Assembly: GCA_018402565.1 (NCBI GenBank) | Contig: JAGYIQ010000001.1 | Coordinates: forward strand, 1-64,000 | From: Pirellulaceae bacterium | GTDB taxonomy: Bacteria; Planctomycetota; Planctomycetia; Pirellulales; Pirellulaceae | DNA: 64,000 bases | Direction of reading: 5' to 3' | Shown: positions 17,133 through 26,545 of the stretch, piece after piece | Position numbering within the stretch: the stretch's first letter is position 1 | How the letters are laid out: the number at the start of each line of letters is the position of its first letter | Position numbers and translations under genes: made by a program | Notes under the pieces: model-generated | The model's input: the letters and a program-made list of their open reading frames with translations, nothing else | Database searches by the model: none | Told to the model about the DNA's origin: nothing

Positions 17133-18548
17133 CTATCCTGTCTTGAGATTTTGCCAGGGGCCAGTGATCGCGAATGTCACGCCGGGCGTTTGGATGTTGA
17201 CAAAGAGCCATTGGCCGTCTTGACTGAACGTGGCTCCGGCCCATTCGCTGCCGCGGAAGTCGCCGCGATGCCCATGGATGCCATCGATCTGCACGTTGTT
17301 CTCGGCGAAGGGACTGAGCCAGCCCTGCGTGGTCAGCACCTGCAGGCGTTGCGGCACGTATTGGCCATCTTCGCAGAGCAATATTTCCCCGCGGCAACTG
17401 ACGCAAAGATTATCGGGCATGTGCAGCACCTCGATGCCGGGCGATTCGAACAGCAGACGCAAGGACTCCTGACTGGGGTCGTACTCCCAGACTTGTCCCG
17501 CTCGAGCGTCCCCGCCGCTGGTGGCGGTGATAAAGACCTTGCCATCGTGCAAGGCGACGCCCTCTAATCGCGCGAAGGTGGCGCCGCCCAGCTCCAACCC
17601 TTGGTGGAAGACTCCTTGGCCGTCTTGCGTGCCAGGTGAGTGCGGCCGCAAGCGATCGGGGATCTCGACCCAATCGACGTCGAAGGCTTCCCCCACCTTC
17701 AATCCCTTCCGCAGGTCAGGCCGTTGCTTGACCACCATCATCTGGAATTGGCCGAAGGACTTCAGATCTCCCGGGGCGGTGGGAATCATGCGATAGAAGC
17801 CCGCGCGGTTTGTGTCCTCGGTCAGGTAAACGATGCCCGACTGGGGGCAAACAGCGACGGCCTCGTGTACAAATCGTCCCAAGGACAACAGTGGCTCTGG
17901 CCGCGTCTGACCACCGACCGGCACCTCGAAAACAAAGCCGTGGGGCTGTGTCCAGGGGTTCGGCTGATTGTCAGGCAATTCGGTTTCCGGGCCGACCACT
18001 GCCTCCTCGCAACTCAGCCAAGTGTTCCACGGGGTGGCTCCACCGGCACAGTTATTGACGGTCCCCGCCAGACTGGGGCGCGACTCCACGAACGACTCTT
18101 TGGCTCGATCGAACACCAGCTCCGTGCAACCGCCGCCGCCGAAAGGATCGTAAGCGTGATCCCAAAATGCCGCCGCGGGTTGGGGCAACTCGTGATTGCG
18201 ACACAGCGTGATCCGCGTCCCCTCTTCCTGAATGATCGCCATGCCATCGTGACTGCTTGGCGTACGGCCGCCGTTGGCCAGCGGTTGATCCGTCCAGCCG
18301 TACGACCAGTAGCGAAAGCCCTCGGGCAGCTTGAGCAGCGGCAGGCCGGTGGACCCATCGAGCGTCTCGCGGAGCAGTCCGTACAACGGCCGCACAAGCG
18401 ACTCGGCCGTGACCACTCGACCGGTTAACTCACCAAACGCCGCACCGATCGCGGCAGCCGTCATGCCTCGGCTCAAGCGGCCGAGAAACTGTCGTCGATC
18501 CGTGGCAGCGGCGGTGCTCGGAGTCTGGCGGCTGGAAGATTCGTCCAT
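17133..18548 (-). CDS. PhoX/DUF839-family protein with Tat-type signal
   Basis: 471 aa. The N-terminus contains DRRQFLGRLSRG, a twin-arginine export motif, followed by a hydrophobic Ala/Gly stretch, so folded export is inferred. The body has beta-propeller features of the PhoX/DUF839 group: GGGGCTELVFDR, AGGATPWNTWLSCEE, VYLTEDTNRAGFYR and SPFAENNVQIDG. PhoX enzymes are calcium-dependent phosphatases in the periplasm, and the TPWNTWLSCEE segment corresponds to their metal-site region. Phosphatase activity is therefore likely but not proven. The ATG is preceded by GAGGTG. It stands alone. Confidence 0.88.
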   Translation of the reverse strand: MDESSSRQTPSTAAATDRRQFLGRLSRGMTAAAIGAAFGELTGRVVTAESLVRPLYGLLRETLDGSTGLPLLKLPEGFRYWSYGWTDQPLANGGRTPSSHDGMAIIQEEGTRITLCRNHELPQPAAAFWDHAYDPFGGGGCTELVFDRAKESFVESRPSLAGTVNNCAGGATPWNTWLSCEEAVVGPETELPDNQPNPWTQPHGFVFEVPVGGQTRPEPLLSLGRFVHEAVAVCPQSGIVYLTEDTNRAGFYRMIPTAPGDLKSFGQFQMMVVKQRPDLRKGLKVGEAFDVDWVEIPDRLRPHSPGTQDGQGVFHQGLELGGATFARLEGVALHDGKVFITATSGGDARAGQVWEYDPSQESLRLLFESPGIEVLHMPDNLCVSCRGEILLCEDGQYVPQRLQVLTTQGWLSPFAENNVQIDGIHGHRGDFRGSEWAGATFSQDGQWLFVNIQTPGVTFAITGPWQNLKTG

Positions 18549-18809
18549 GTGGGCACCTCGAGTAACGCGCAGGGGGCAGGGGAAACGGGGCAGGGGAACC
18601 GGAGCAGTGGGAACGGAGCAGTGGGAACGGCAGGCCCCGTCGCTCGCGCGTGGTCGCTGGGGAATCTGGCCGCTGATGCACTGAATCTAACGAATCAAGA
18701 TGTTAGTTCTGCGAAACTGAAATGAAGCTTCGATGAAGTTCCAGCGACCGGCCGAGAGGTTGCTTTCCAGGTCGTTCTGACCGGCGTGTACAGCGGTCGA
18801 ATCGGTAGA
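18549..18809. other. spacer with short direct repeats
   Basis: About 260 bp upstream of the PhoX-like gene. It contains ggagcagtgggaac twice (18600-18632) and aggggcaggggaaac-like repeats. No gene or clear promoter is seen. Confidence 0.5.
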
Positions 18810-20624
18810 TCAAAGGCGTTCCGAGCCAGCCCCCACGGCAGGTTCTTCCAACTGCTCTCGGAGCGTCTGAATCGGTATGCCCAGGGAGTCAAATGGAAAC
18901 GGATCGGCGACCCGTTCACCCACGATAAACTGCTGGGGTTCCCAGGCCACTTCGATCGGCGCGATCCGCAGGGGCTCGCGCGGCGCCAACCATTGGGCGG
19001 GTTGGACCATCGTGGCAGTTGGAACATCATTCGCAGTCGTCGGGCGAGCTCCCTCCACGGCAAGTCTCCCCGTGGCTGGAACATGAACGGCTGGATCGTG
19101 CGCGGCTGGGATCTGCGCGGCTGGAACCTCCGGGCCGTCGACCTCGTGCTCCCGATCCTGGCGGATTTCCTGACCAGGCCCAGGTGCCGCGGCGTCGGCC
19201 AGGAACGCGGCGTCGGCCAGGAAGGGCCGCGGGGCATGGCCGATTTCCGGTTGCCACAGGCGTTCTACGGCATCGGCCCACCCCACCAAGTCTTGGCCGT
19301 GGTAGCCAAGCATCAGCGGCAGCGGCCCGTCGGTGCCAGGCAGTGGACGCAGCCACAGCTGCCCCGACTCCCACCGCAGGCCGACATGCAGTTGGGCAAA
19401 TCGGACGGTGAGATTCGCCAGCGGATCGGGGGCGGATGCCATCTCGTTTGCGTTCGTCTCGGACTCCAAAGCCGCGTGCGCCACTTGCCGCACCGCTGGA
19501 TTGGCCGCAGGCAGCGTGAGGGCGCGAGTGGCGGCCAGCACCAGATCGGCGGCCAGTTCGCCGTTTTCGGCCGAGCATTCGATCTGGGCGGACTCCAACT
19601 GGGCGGACTCCCACCCCGTGCCCTCGCCCGCTCGTCCCACCCAGGCCAAGTGCTGGATCTGCAATTGCAGCGGGGCCTGCGTACGGCTGCGACGCCCCGA
19701 GATCGCGTACTCGAGATCGGACAAATCCCAGCCGTCGGCTTGGGCTTGGCGGCAATCGACTCGCCAGCCTTGGTCCGAGGCGTTGCCGGTCAGCAGTCCT
19801 TGAAAACGGGCCGCGGCCGAAGCAGACCGAAGCGCCGCTGGCCATGCTTGCAGGTTGATCCAGGCCACGGGGACCGGTCGCTCCAACACTGCGACTTCCC
19901 AATGGGTTGAAAAGTTGGGGCTTGTCGGGGAGCCTGGCGAATCGGGGCGACGTTCCAAGTAGCACAGCACCGGCACCTCTGGCGTGGGAACTCCCGCTGA
20001 CAGCACGTCTCGGTCGCGTCGCGGCGGCAGGAGCTTGGCGGCCACTTCCAACCGCGGTCGCTGTGTCGCGGCGTGCCATTGCCAAGCCACCGTCACGTCC
20101 TGCAGACGCAGCGCCAGTGGCGGGGTCGGAGCGGTGGGGGCCGCCTGCGAATCGCGGCTCAGCGTATCGCGGCTCAGCACCTCCAGGGATTGAACGTGTA
20201 ACGTCGGCAACTGCTGGCCAGCCGCCTCGGCCATCGGCCTGGTCCCTGCCAAGTGTTGACGGAGCACCGTGCGATGCAAGTGCTCGAACAGATCCGGGAG
20301 GGTCGCTTCGTCCAATTGCAAATGATCGATCTGCCACCGAGCATGTTGGGGGGAATCGACCCAACAGAGCGACCAGCGATCGGCCGTCGCCCACGTGCCC
20401 GTCTCCGGGTGCTGGAAGCTGACGCCGTGCAAAATCGTCAGGTCCGGCGTGGGCGTTGTGACTCGCTCCAATCGCACGGGCACCCCCAGTTGCAATTGGA
20501 GTTGCCGCGCGAAGTGATCAGGACCGGGCTGATAGAGGATGCGCAGAGCGACCCAGGCGGTGGGCAACACGCACGCCACCACAAAGATCAACTGGCAGAT
20601 CCATCGCCGCCGGCGGTCACTCAT
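18810..20624 (-). CDS. large membrane-anchored protein, AsmA-like, unknown function
   Basis: 604 aa. One N-terminal membrane helix (about 8-28) follows a very basic start (MSDRRRRW). The rest alternates short beta strands of the type found in AsmA/TamB-like periplasmic proteins: LQLQLGVPVRLERV, TILHGVSFQHPETG, WQIDHLQLDEA. Such proteins bridge the periplasm and are linked to lipid transport or envelope integrity; this role is only an inference here. A Pro/Ala-rich linker near residues 490-530 is built from imperfect repeats (VPAAQIPAAHDPAVHVPA). It lies 64 bp downstream of aroC on the same strand and may be co-transcribed. Confidence 0.7.
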   Translation of the reverse strand: MSDRRRRWICQLIFVVACVLPTAWVALRILYQPGPDHFARQLQLQLGVPVRLERVTTPTPDLTILHGVSFQHPETGTWATADRWSLCWVDSPQHARWQIDHLQLDEATLPDLFEHLHRTVLRQHLAGTRPMAEAAGQQLPTLHVQSLEVLSRDTLSRDSQAAPTAPTPPLALRLQDVTVAWQWHAATQRPRLEVAAKLLPPRRDRDVLSAGVPTPEVPVLCYLERRPDSPGSPTSPNFSTHWEVAVLERPVPVAWINLQAWPAALRSASAAARFQGLLTGNASDQGWRVDCRQAQADGWDLSDLEYAISGRRSRTQAPLQLQIQHLAWVGRAGEGTGWESAQLESAQIECSAENGELAADLVLAATRALTLPAANPAVRQVAHAALESETNANEMASAPDPLANLTVRFAQLHVGLRWESGQLWLRPLPGTDGPLPLMLGYHGQDLVGWADAVERLWQPEIGHAPRPFLADAAFLADAAAPGPGQEIRQDREHEVDGPEVPAAQIPAAHDPAVHVPATGRLAVEGARPTTANDVPTATMVQPAQWLAPREPLRIAPIEVAWEPQQFIVGERVADPFPFDSLGIPIQTLREQLEEPAVGAGSERL

Positions 20625-20688
20625 CTTGAACCGTTACCTTCATCCATGGAAGGGCATTCTGTCGGGTGTGTGCTCGGGGTGTTACTCG

Positions 20689-21828
20689 TCAGCGACGAGC
20701 CCCCTGTTGCAGCATCGCGGTCCAGCGTTCTTGCATCTCCAAGAGGCTGTCCCCGCCCAGCTTCTCGAGCAGGGCGTTGGCCACCTCGAAGGCGACCACC
20801 GCCTCCAAGATAATCGCCGCCGCTGGCACGGCACACACGTCGCTGCGTTCGTAATTGGCGGCCTGCGGCTGCTTGGTGTCCAGATTGATCGAATCCAGTC
20901 CCTTGCGGAGCGTGCTGATCGGTTTCTTCGCGGCGCGGACCACCAGCGGTTGGCCGTTGGTCATGCCGCCTTCCAAACCGCCAGCATGATTGGTCGGCCG
21001 AGTATACCCCAAAGCGGGCGTGCCAGCTTGAGCCGGATCAAAATGGATCGGGTCGTGCACCAGCGAACCGACGCGACGAGCGGCCTCGAATCCCAAGCCG
21101 ATCTCGACACCCTTGATCGCTTGGACCGCCATCACCGCTTGCGCCAGGCGGCCGTCGAGTTTCCTGTCCCATTGGGCATGAGTCCCCAAACCGATCGGCA
21201 GACCAGTCACCTGGACTTCCAGCACCCCGCCCAGGGTATCGCAGGCCTGAGCCGTCTCGTCGATGTAGGCCTGGGCGCGGGCGTCCAGTGCGGTTGTGGG
21301 CATGTAGACAATGCTTTCCGACCGAGCCTGGCGGATCTGTTGGAGCGACAAGCCTTCGGCCGACGCGGATAACTCACCCAGCCCCACGACGTACCCCAAA
21401 CAATCGATGCCGAAGACTCGCAGCAGCTGCTTGGCCAACGAACCGACCGCCACCCGCACGGCAGTCTCCCGCGCACTGGCTCGCTCCAACACCCCGCGAA
21501 CGCTACCCAAATACTTGATCGCACCGGCCAAGTCCGCGTGGCCTGGCCGCGGCCGCTCCAGCTCCTTCAGTCGCTCGATCTTGTAATCCGAGTTCTTGAC
21601 CGCCAAGCCCAGCGGCGACCCGAGCGTGACGCCCTGCCAAGTGCCCGCCAAAACCTCCACCTCGTCCTGCTCCAGTTTCTGTCGGCCGCCGCGACCGTAG
21701 CCGCCCTGCCGCAACCGCAAGTCTTGGTTGATCGCGTCCAGATCGATGGTCAAGCCAGCGGGGAATCCGTCCAGGATCGCCAACAGCATGCGGCCGTGCG
21801 ATTCTCCGGCGGTCATGTAACGTAACAT
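20689..21828 (-). CDS. aroC: chorismate synthase
   Basis: 379 aa, family length about 350-390. The enzyme converts 5-enolpyruvylshikimate 3-phosphate to chorismate with reduced FMN, the last shikimate-pathway step. The start MLRYMTAGESHG carries the invariant N-terminal GESHG signature, which fixes the start at 21828 although an in-frame Met lies 16 codons upstream. GGYGRGGRQ, the SARETAVRVAVG segment and the late TNHAGGLEGGMTNG motif are all present. No other shikimate genes are near. Very high confidence. Confidence 0.97.
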   Translation of the reverse strand: MLRYMTAGESHGRMLLAILDGFPAGLTIDLDAINQDLRLRQGGYGRGGRQKLEQDEVEVLAGTWQGVTLGSPLGLAVKNSDYKIERLKELERPRPGHADLAGAIKYLGSVRGVLERASARETAVRVAVGSLAKQLLRVFGIDCLGYVVGLGELSASAEGLSLQQIRQARSESIVYMPTTALDARAQAYIDETAQACDTLGGVLEVQVTGLPIGLGTHAQWDRKLDGRLAQAVMAVQAIKGVEIGLGFEAARRVGSLVHDPIHFDPAQAGTPALGYTRPTNHAGGLEGGMTNGQPLVVRAAKKPISTLRKGLDSINLDTKQPQAANYERSDVCAVPAAAIILEAVVAFEVANALLEKLGGDSLLEMQERWTAMLQQGARR

Positions 21829-22074
21829 AGGGAGCAGGTTTCTGAGCAAAATGGAGTGGCGATGTTCCAGCGGCAAGCCCGCTGTCAGATTCTAGAATGA
21901 CTTGCGTTTATTCGGTAGGCGGATTCTGATAGCATCGCGGGGGCCCCCTCCGGCAATCGTCACGGGGCCTGTCGAGTCCCACAGCCGAGTGCGGGGCGGC
22001 TTGGTCCCCACTGTCATAGGGCAAAGCGGCGCCAAAACAGGGGGGCGAATCCGCCCAGAATAAGCAGAGAAGCC

Positions 22075-23031
22075 TTGAAACGCCTGCAAGAACAATGGTT
22101 TTTGATCGCCTTGACCGTGGCCGTGGTGGCGGGGTTTGCCACTTCCGAGTCACTCGGGTTCCTCACCCAGTACCGCGGCCTGCGCTCGATAATCGTGGCC
22201 ACCGTCATGTTCCTGATGGCCGTGTCACTGCCGTTGGGAGCCTTTGTCCGGGCCTTGCGTCATCCGGGAGCCGCGATCCTGGCCAGCCTGCTGAACTTGG
22301 GCCTGGCACCCTTGCTAGCAGCCCCATTTATCGGGTTCCTGGGTCCGCAGCTGGGCGGTGGTTTGGCCATCGCCCTGTCCGTCCCCTGCACCTTGGCGAC
22401 GGCCGCCGTCTGGACCCGTCGGGCGGGTGGGAACGACGTCACGGCCTTGATGGTCACCGTGACGACCAACTTGGCCTGCGTCATCGTCACCCCGCTCTGG
22501 CTCTGGTGGCTGACCCGGCAGATGGTGACGAACTTCTCGGTGTGGGACCAGGTCCAACAGTTGAGCCTGCTGGTGCTACTTCCGATCGGCTGCGCTCAGT
22601 TGGCCCGCGTCTGGCCGCGTCTGGCGGATCTGGCCACGCGGCGGAAACAGCGACTGGGGCTGTTAACCCAGTTCGGCGTGTTGTACGTGGTGTACTTGGG
22701 CGCGATGCAGTCGGCATCGGCCTGGGGCGAGGGACAAGCCGCCTCGTGGAGCAGTTGGGGCATCACGCTAGCACTGATTGCCGGACTGCATCTGGGGCTG
22801 TTTTTCATCGGACTCGGGGTTTCGCGCGGGCTGGGGATGGCCGAGGCCGACTGTCGAGCGGTGGCGATCAGCGGCAGCCAGAAGACATTCATGATCGGTG
22901 CCGAGATCGGCTTGACGCTGGGGCTGAGTATCCTGCCGCTGCTGATCTACCACGTGTTCCAATTGTTCGCCGACACGTATTTGGCCGACCGATTGCGACG
23001 GCGGGATCAGGTGGCTGCGGATTGCCAGTAG
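22075..23031 (+). CDS. SBF-family (bile acid:sodium symporter-like) transporter
   Basis: 318 aa with about ten hydrophobic segments, starting at TTG (MKRLQEQWFL). The pattern of helices and motifs such as SVPCTLATAAVWTRRAGGN and AISGSQKTFMIGAEIG fits the SBF-like family (PF13593 type, YfeH/Rch1-like). Relatives are secondary transporters or ion-homeostasis proteins of the inner membrane; the substrate is not predictable. AGCAGAGA precedes the start. It is divergent from aroC. Confidence 0.82.
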   Translation: MKRLQEQWFLIALTVAVVAGFATSESLGFLTQYRGLRSIIVATVMFLMAVSLPLGAFVRALRHPGAAILASLLNLGLAPLLAAPFIGFLGPQLGGGLAIALSVPCTLATAAVWTRRAGGNDVTALMVTVTTNLACVIVTPLWLWWLTRQMVTNFSVWDQVQQLSLLVLLPIGCAQLARVWPRLADLATRRKQRLGLLTQFGVLYVVYLGAMQSASAWGEGQAASWSSWGITLALIAGLHLGLFFIGLGVSRGLGMAEADCRAVAISGSQKTFMIGAEIGLTLGLSILPLLIYHVFQLFADTYLADRLRRRDQVAADCQ

Positions 23032-23531
23032 TGGCGTCCGACGCTAGACTGAGCGGGCATACGGCGGGGCGAGAAGACGGCTGGGCGGAACGTTATCCCT
23101 GAGCCGCCAGGGGCAGTGAGTGGACGCGTGAACGCGCCGAGAGTCGGGACGATGGTATTGAAACGATGATATTGGAACGATGATGCGAGTCGCAGTAGTC
23201 AGCGGTTTATTGACAGCGTGTGCCTGGGCCGAGCCTTAGCGGGGCGGCGTTGACCATTCTTGTTGGGTTGATCGGTGTCGGAACGCAATCGGGGCTTGTT
23301 GATTTTTCTGTAGCGGAACATAGCCTCTCATTCCACCAACCTGTAGGAAGCTGGGCCGCGTGTAATGCGATTCGGCCCAAGCGATAATGGCTCCCGCGGA
23401 ACCAAAACCAGAGCGGGCTGGCAAAATAACAAAAACAACAAAAAAACGCCAAAGCCAAATGGGCTGGCGTTCATCATAATTCAAGAGCCGTTGGTTCGAC
23501 GCGAACTGGCGGCATTTGGGAGTGGACATTC
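23032..23531. other. 500-bp leader region of prfA, with a hairpin
   Basis: No standard gene is seen. A 20-codon frame at 23180-23239 (MMRVAVVSGLLTACAWAEP) resembles a signal peptide and may be a remnant. A bulged hairpin, aacgcc...agcc/ggct...ggcgtt (23445-23471), is flanked on its left by a run of A residues. Read on the minus strand that run would make it a terminator, although no minus-strand gene enters it. The region presumably holds the prfA promoter. Confidence 0.4.
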
Positions 23532-24605
23532 ATGAAAGAGATGTTGGAAGAGAAACTGAGCCAGTTCCGCTTGCTCGAGCAGCAGATGCAGGACCCGGCG
23601 ATCCAATCGCAGACGGGCATGATGTCGCGAATTGCTCGGGAGCATGGCCTTGTCAGTCGCTTGGCGCTCAAGTACCAGCGGTTCAAGGACACGTTGGAAG
23701 AGATCGCCCAGATCCGACAGATGATGGAGAGCAACGATGCGGACGAGCGCGAGATGGCCGAGGCGGAACTCCCCGAGTTGTTGGCAAAGCGCGAGAGGAT
23801 CTGGGACGAGCTGTTGGATTTGACCATTGGTGGCGAGGACGCGAATCGGTCGCGCTGCGTGATGGAGATTCGGGCTGGGGCGGGCGGCGACGAGGCGGGG
23901 CTGTTCGCGGGCGACCTGTTCCGCATGTACAAGAAACACGCCGAGACCAAGGGTTGGAAGTGCGAGGTCCTGGAGGCTTCCACGACGGAATTGGGCGGTT
24001 TCAAGGAAATCACGCTGGCGTTTTCTGGCGAAGGCGTCTACCGCGAATTGCAATACGAGAGCGGTGGGCACCGCGTCCAACGCGTGCCGGAGACCGAGGC
24101 CAAGGGTCGCATCCACACCTCGGCGGCCACCGTGGCGGTGCTGCCCGAACCGGAGGACGTGGAGATCGACTTGCGGCCCGAGGACTACCGCAAGGACTTG
24201 TTCTGCGCGTCGGGGCCCGGCGGCCAGCACGTGAACAAGACGGCTTCGGCGGTGCGTTTGACCCACTTGGAGACGGGCATTGTGGTCTCGATCCAGGACG
24301 AGAAGAGCCAGCACAAGAACTTTGCCAAGGCCGAACGCATTTTGAAGGCTCGGTTGTACGAAGCCAAGCAGCAAGAGGAGCACGATAAGCGATCGGCCGA
24401 ACGCAAGTCGTTAGTGGGCTCCGGCGATCGCAGCCAGCGGATTCGCACGTACAATTTTCCGGAGAACCGTTGCACGGACCATCGCATCGGCTTCCGCGCG
24501 AATCTGGAATCGGTCCTGGCGGGCGACGTCGAGGTCCTGACCCAGGCTTTGCTGGATCACGAACGAAATCAGTTGCGAGATACGATGGGGAACTTGGACG
24601 AGTAA
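23532..24605 (+). CDS. prfA: peptide chain release factor 1
   Basis: 357 aa. RF1 recognises UAA and UAG in the ribosomal A site and triggers peptide release. The GGQ motif is at residues 230-232 ([11 protein letters not shown]). The stop-codon-reading tripeptide is PET (186-188) in [17 protein letters not shown], an acceptable PxT variant of RF1 rather than the SPF of RF2. prmC follows 6 bp after the stop, the standard pairing because PrmC methylates the GGQ glutamine. Very high confidence. Confidence 0.97.
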   Translation: MKEMLEEKLSQFRLLEQQMQDPAIQSQTGMMSRIAREHGLVSRLALKYQRFKDTLEEIAQIRQMMESNDADEREMAEAELPELLAKRERIWDELLDLTIGGEDANRSRCVMEIRAGAGGDEAGLFAGDLFRMYKKHAETKGWKCEVLEASTTELGGFKEITLAFSGEGVYRELQYESGGHRVQRVPETEAKGRIHTSAATVAVLPEPEDVEIDLRPEDYRKDLFCASGPGGQHVNKTASAVRLTHLETGIVVSIQDEKSQHKNFAKAERILKARLYEAKQQEEHDKRSAERKSLVGSGDRSQRIRTYNFPENRCTDHRIGFRANLESVLAGDVEVLTQALLDHERNQLRDTMGNLDE

Positions 24606-24611
24606 TATCTG

Positions 24612-25493
24612 ATGAACGAAGAAGCATGGACGATTGGTCGCCTGTTGTCATGGACGGCCGACTTTTTTGGTGAGCGGAAGATCGACCAGCCACGGTTGGC
24701 CGCCGAGGTTCTTTTGGCTCAGGTCCTCCAGTGCCAACGCATCGAACTGTACACGCGGTTTGAGGAAGTGGTGAGCGAGGACATGCGAACGGAGTTCCGC
24801 GGGCTGATCAAACGGCATGCCGTGGGCGAGCCCGTGGCCTACTTGGTGGGTCACCGCGAATTCTATTCCCTGAACTTTAAGGTCAATCCGCACGTTTTAA
24901 TCCCGCGACCAGAGACCGAGACCTTGGTCAGTGAGTTGTTGGATCGCCTGCCCGCCAAGGGAGACAAGGTGGATTGGCAGGTCTGCGACGTGGGCACCGG
25001 CAGCGGAGCGATCGCGGTTTGTGTCGCCAAGTACCTGCCGCAAGCGACCGTAACCGCCATCGACATCAGCTCGCAGGCGTTGACCGTGGCCCAAGAGAAC
25101 GCTCAGCGGCACGGTGTGACAGAAAGGATCCACTTCACGCTGGGTGACCTGTTGTCGCCCGTCGCGGGGCAGCGGTTTGACGCCATAGTGAGCAATCCGC
25201 CGTACATCAGTCCTACGGAACTGGAGCAGGTCGCAAAATCCGTCAAGGACTTTGAACCGCAGGTGGCCTTGGTGGGCGCGGGGGCGGACGGCGGGCAAAC
25301 CACTCGGCAACTGATCGACCAAGCGGCGGACGCCCTGAAACCGGGCGGTTGGCTGTTGTTCGAGACCAGCCCCATGTTGGCCCCGAGCCTGAAGGGGTAT
25401 CTTGAACAGCAGACCCAATGGTCGCAGAGCGGCGTGGTCAAGGACACGGCAGGTCTGCCTCGAGTCGTGTGGGCTCGCAGGCAACTCGCTTAA
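24612..25493 (+). CDS. prmC: release factor glutamine methyltransferase
   Basis: 293 aa. PrmC transfers a methyl group from S-adenosylmethionine to the Gln of the GGQ motif in RF1 and RF2. The SAM-binding loop DVGTGSGAIAV is at about 126-136 and the substrate-Gln motif NPPY at 195-198. The N-terminal helical domain and the LIPRPETE signature (96-103) are intact. It forms an operon with prfA (6-bp gap). Very high confidence. Confidence 0.96.
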   Translation: MNEEAWTIGRLLSWTADFFGERKIDQPRLAAEVLLAQVLQCQRIELYTRFEEVVSEDMRTEFRGLIKRHAVGEPVAYLVGHREFYSLNFKVNPHVLIPRPETETLVSELLDRLPAKGDKVDWQVCDVGTGSGAIAVCVAKYLPQATVTAIDISSQALTVAQENAQRHGVTERIHFTLGDLLSPVAGQRFDAIVSNPPYISPTELEQVAKSVKDFEPQVALVGAGADGGQTTRQLIDQAADALKPGGWLLFETSPMLAPSLKGYLEQQTQWSQSGVVKDTAGLPRVVWARRQLA

Positions 25494-25526
25494 CTTTGTT
25501 AGTGGGGCATCAACAGGAGAGATAAC

Positions 25527-25994
25527 ATGAGTGAACAAGTTTCCGCAGAAATGCAAGCCATTATCCACGAATTGTCAGTCGCCTACTGGATGGAGATGGA
25601 GACGGTGATGAACTTCATCGCCAACTCCACCAACTTGGATGGCGTGCGAGCCGAAGAGATCAAAGCCAGCTTGGCGGCGGACGTGGCGGCGGAATTGGGG
25701 CACGCCCAGACCTTGGCCAAGCGGATCAAGACGATCGGCGGCAAAGTTCCTGGCAGCATGAGCTTCCAAGCCAAGCAGTCCATGATGCAACCTCCCGCCA
25801 ATTCGACGGATGTGGTGGCCGTGATCAAAGGCGTGATCGCCGCCGAAGACGCCGCCATTGCTCAGTACAAAAAGATCATCAAATTGTGCGACGGCTTGGA
25901 CTACGTCACTCAGGATCTCTGCATCACGGCCCTGGGCGATGAAGAAGAACACCGCCGCGAATTCATGGGCTTCCTCCGCGAATACGAAGGCTAA
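25527..25994 (+). CDS. ferritin-like di-iron domain protein
   Basis: 155 aa, all helical. Iron-ligand-type residues fall in a four-helix bundle pattern: E in WMEMETVMNF, ELGHAQTLAKRI, EDAAIAQYKK and DEEEHRREF near the C-terminus. This matches ferritin-like/bacterioferritin-like proteins that store iron or carry out di-iron redox chemistry in the cytoplasm. It is shorter and more divergent than classical ferritin. The ATG is preceded by AGGAGAGATAAC. A GC-rich hairpin lies 24 bp after the stop. High confidence in the fold, moderate in the role. Confidence 0.87.
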   Translation: MSEQVSAEMQAIIHELSVAYWMEMETVMNFIANSTNLDGVRAEEIKASLAADVAAELGHAQTLAKRIKTIGGKVPGSMSFQAKQSMMQPPANSTDVVAVIKGVIAAEDAAIAQYKKIIKLCDGLDYVTQDLCITALGDEEEHRREFMGFLREYEG

Positions 25995-26017
25995 GCCGCA
26001 TCGCCCAACGAACCGCT

Positions 26018-26053
26018 GCCGCCGCGCTGCCCAGATGGGATTTGCGCGGCGGC
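26018..26053. terminator. GC-rich hairpin downstream of the ferritin-like gene
   Basis: gccgccgcgc (26018-26027) pairs perfectly with gcgcggcggc (26044-26053) over a 16-nt loop. No T-run follows, so it may act as an mRNA 3' stabiliser rather than an intrinsic terminator. Confidence 0.5.
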
Positions 26054-26545
26054 GAATGGGGAAGCGCGTAGAGCGTAGAGCGTAGAGCGTAGAGCGTCTT
26101 TAGGCAACGAGCTTCTCAATGCTCGTGCTCGTGCTCGTGCTCGTAATCCTAATCGATGACAGCACCGTTGACGAGTGAATGGATTCTTATTTTTTTAGCT
26201 TTTCAGGCTTTCATCGCTTGGCAACTTAGCGCCGACGACCGTCAGCGTACGGGTGTGAAGACGGCTCCTCGCAGCTCTTTTGAGTGCAAGCATGGCCCAA
26301 TTGCGCAACATCCGCCGGCCTAAAACAGCGGCGTGGTGTCGGCCGGCTGGGTCTGGGCTATGCCTGGGGTTGTGCGATTGAATCGACCACAGGCACGTCA
26401 GGTGGTTTCAAGCTTCAGTGGTTAACAAACAACAGCTCCTCTGGCATTGGCCAGAGAAGCTGCCGGCGTCATCCTAGCGGAGCCGATTTGTCGCTCGTCC
26501 CATAGCGGGCTGTACCCGGATAACTGTGTCGAAGACGAGTGTCGA
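26054..26545. repeat. spacer with cgtagag and ctcgtg/ctcgta tracts
   Basis: gcgtagagcgtagagcgtag-type repeats at about 26067-26098 and gctcgtgctcgtgctcgtaa at about 26120-26145 echo the tracts at 8943-9630 and 35217-35345. The rest up to 26545 has no supported gene; a 73-codon frame at 26284 has no ribosome site and unlikely composition. Confidence 0.7.

Noticed and set aside
23445-23471. Intrinsic terminator upstream of prfA
   Set aside because: The T-run is on the minus strand, but no minus-strand gene leads into it; kept only as a hairpin.
26284-26505. 73-codon frame after the ferritin-like gene
   Set aside because: No ribosome site, unlikely composition and located in repeat-rich spacer.
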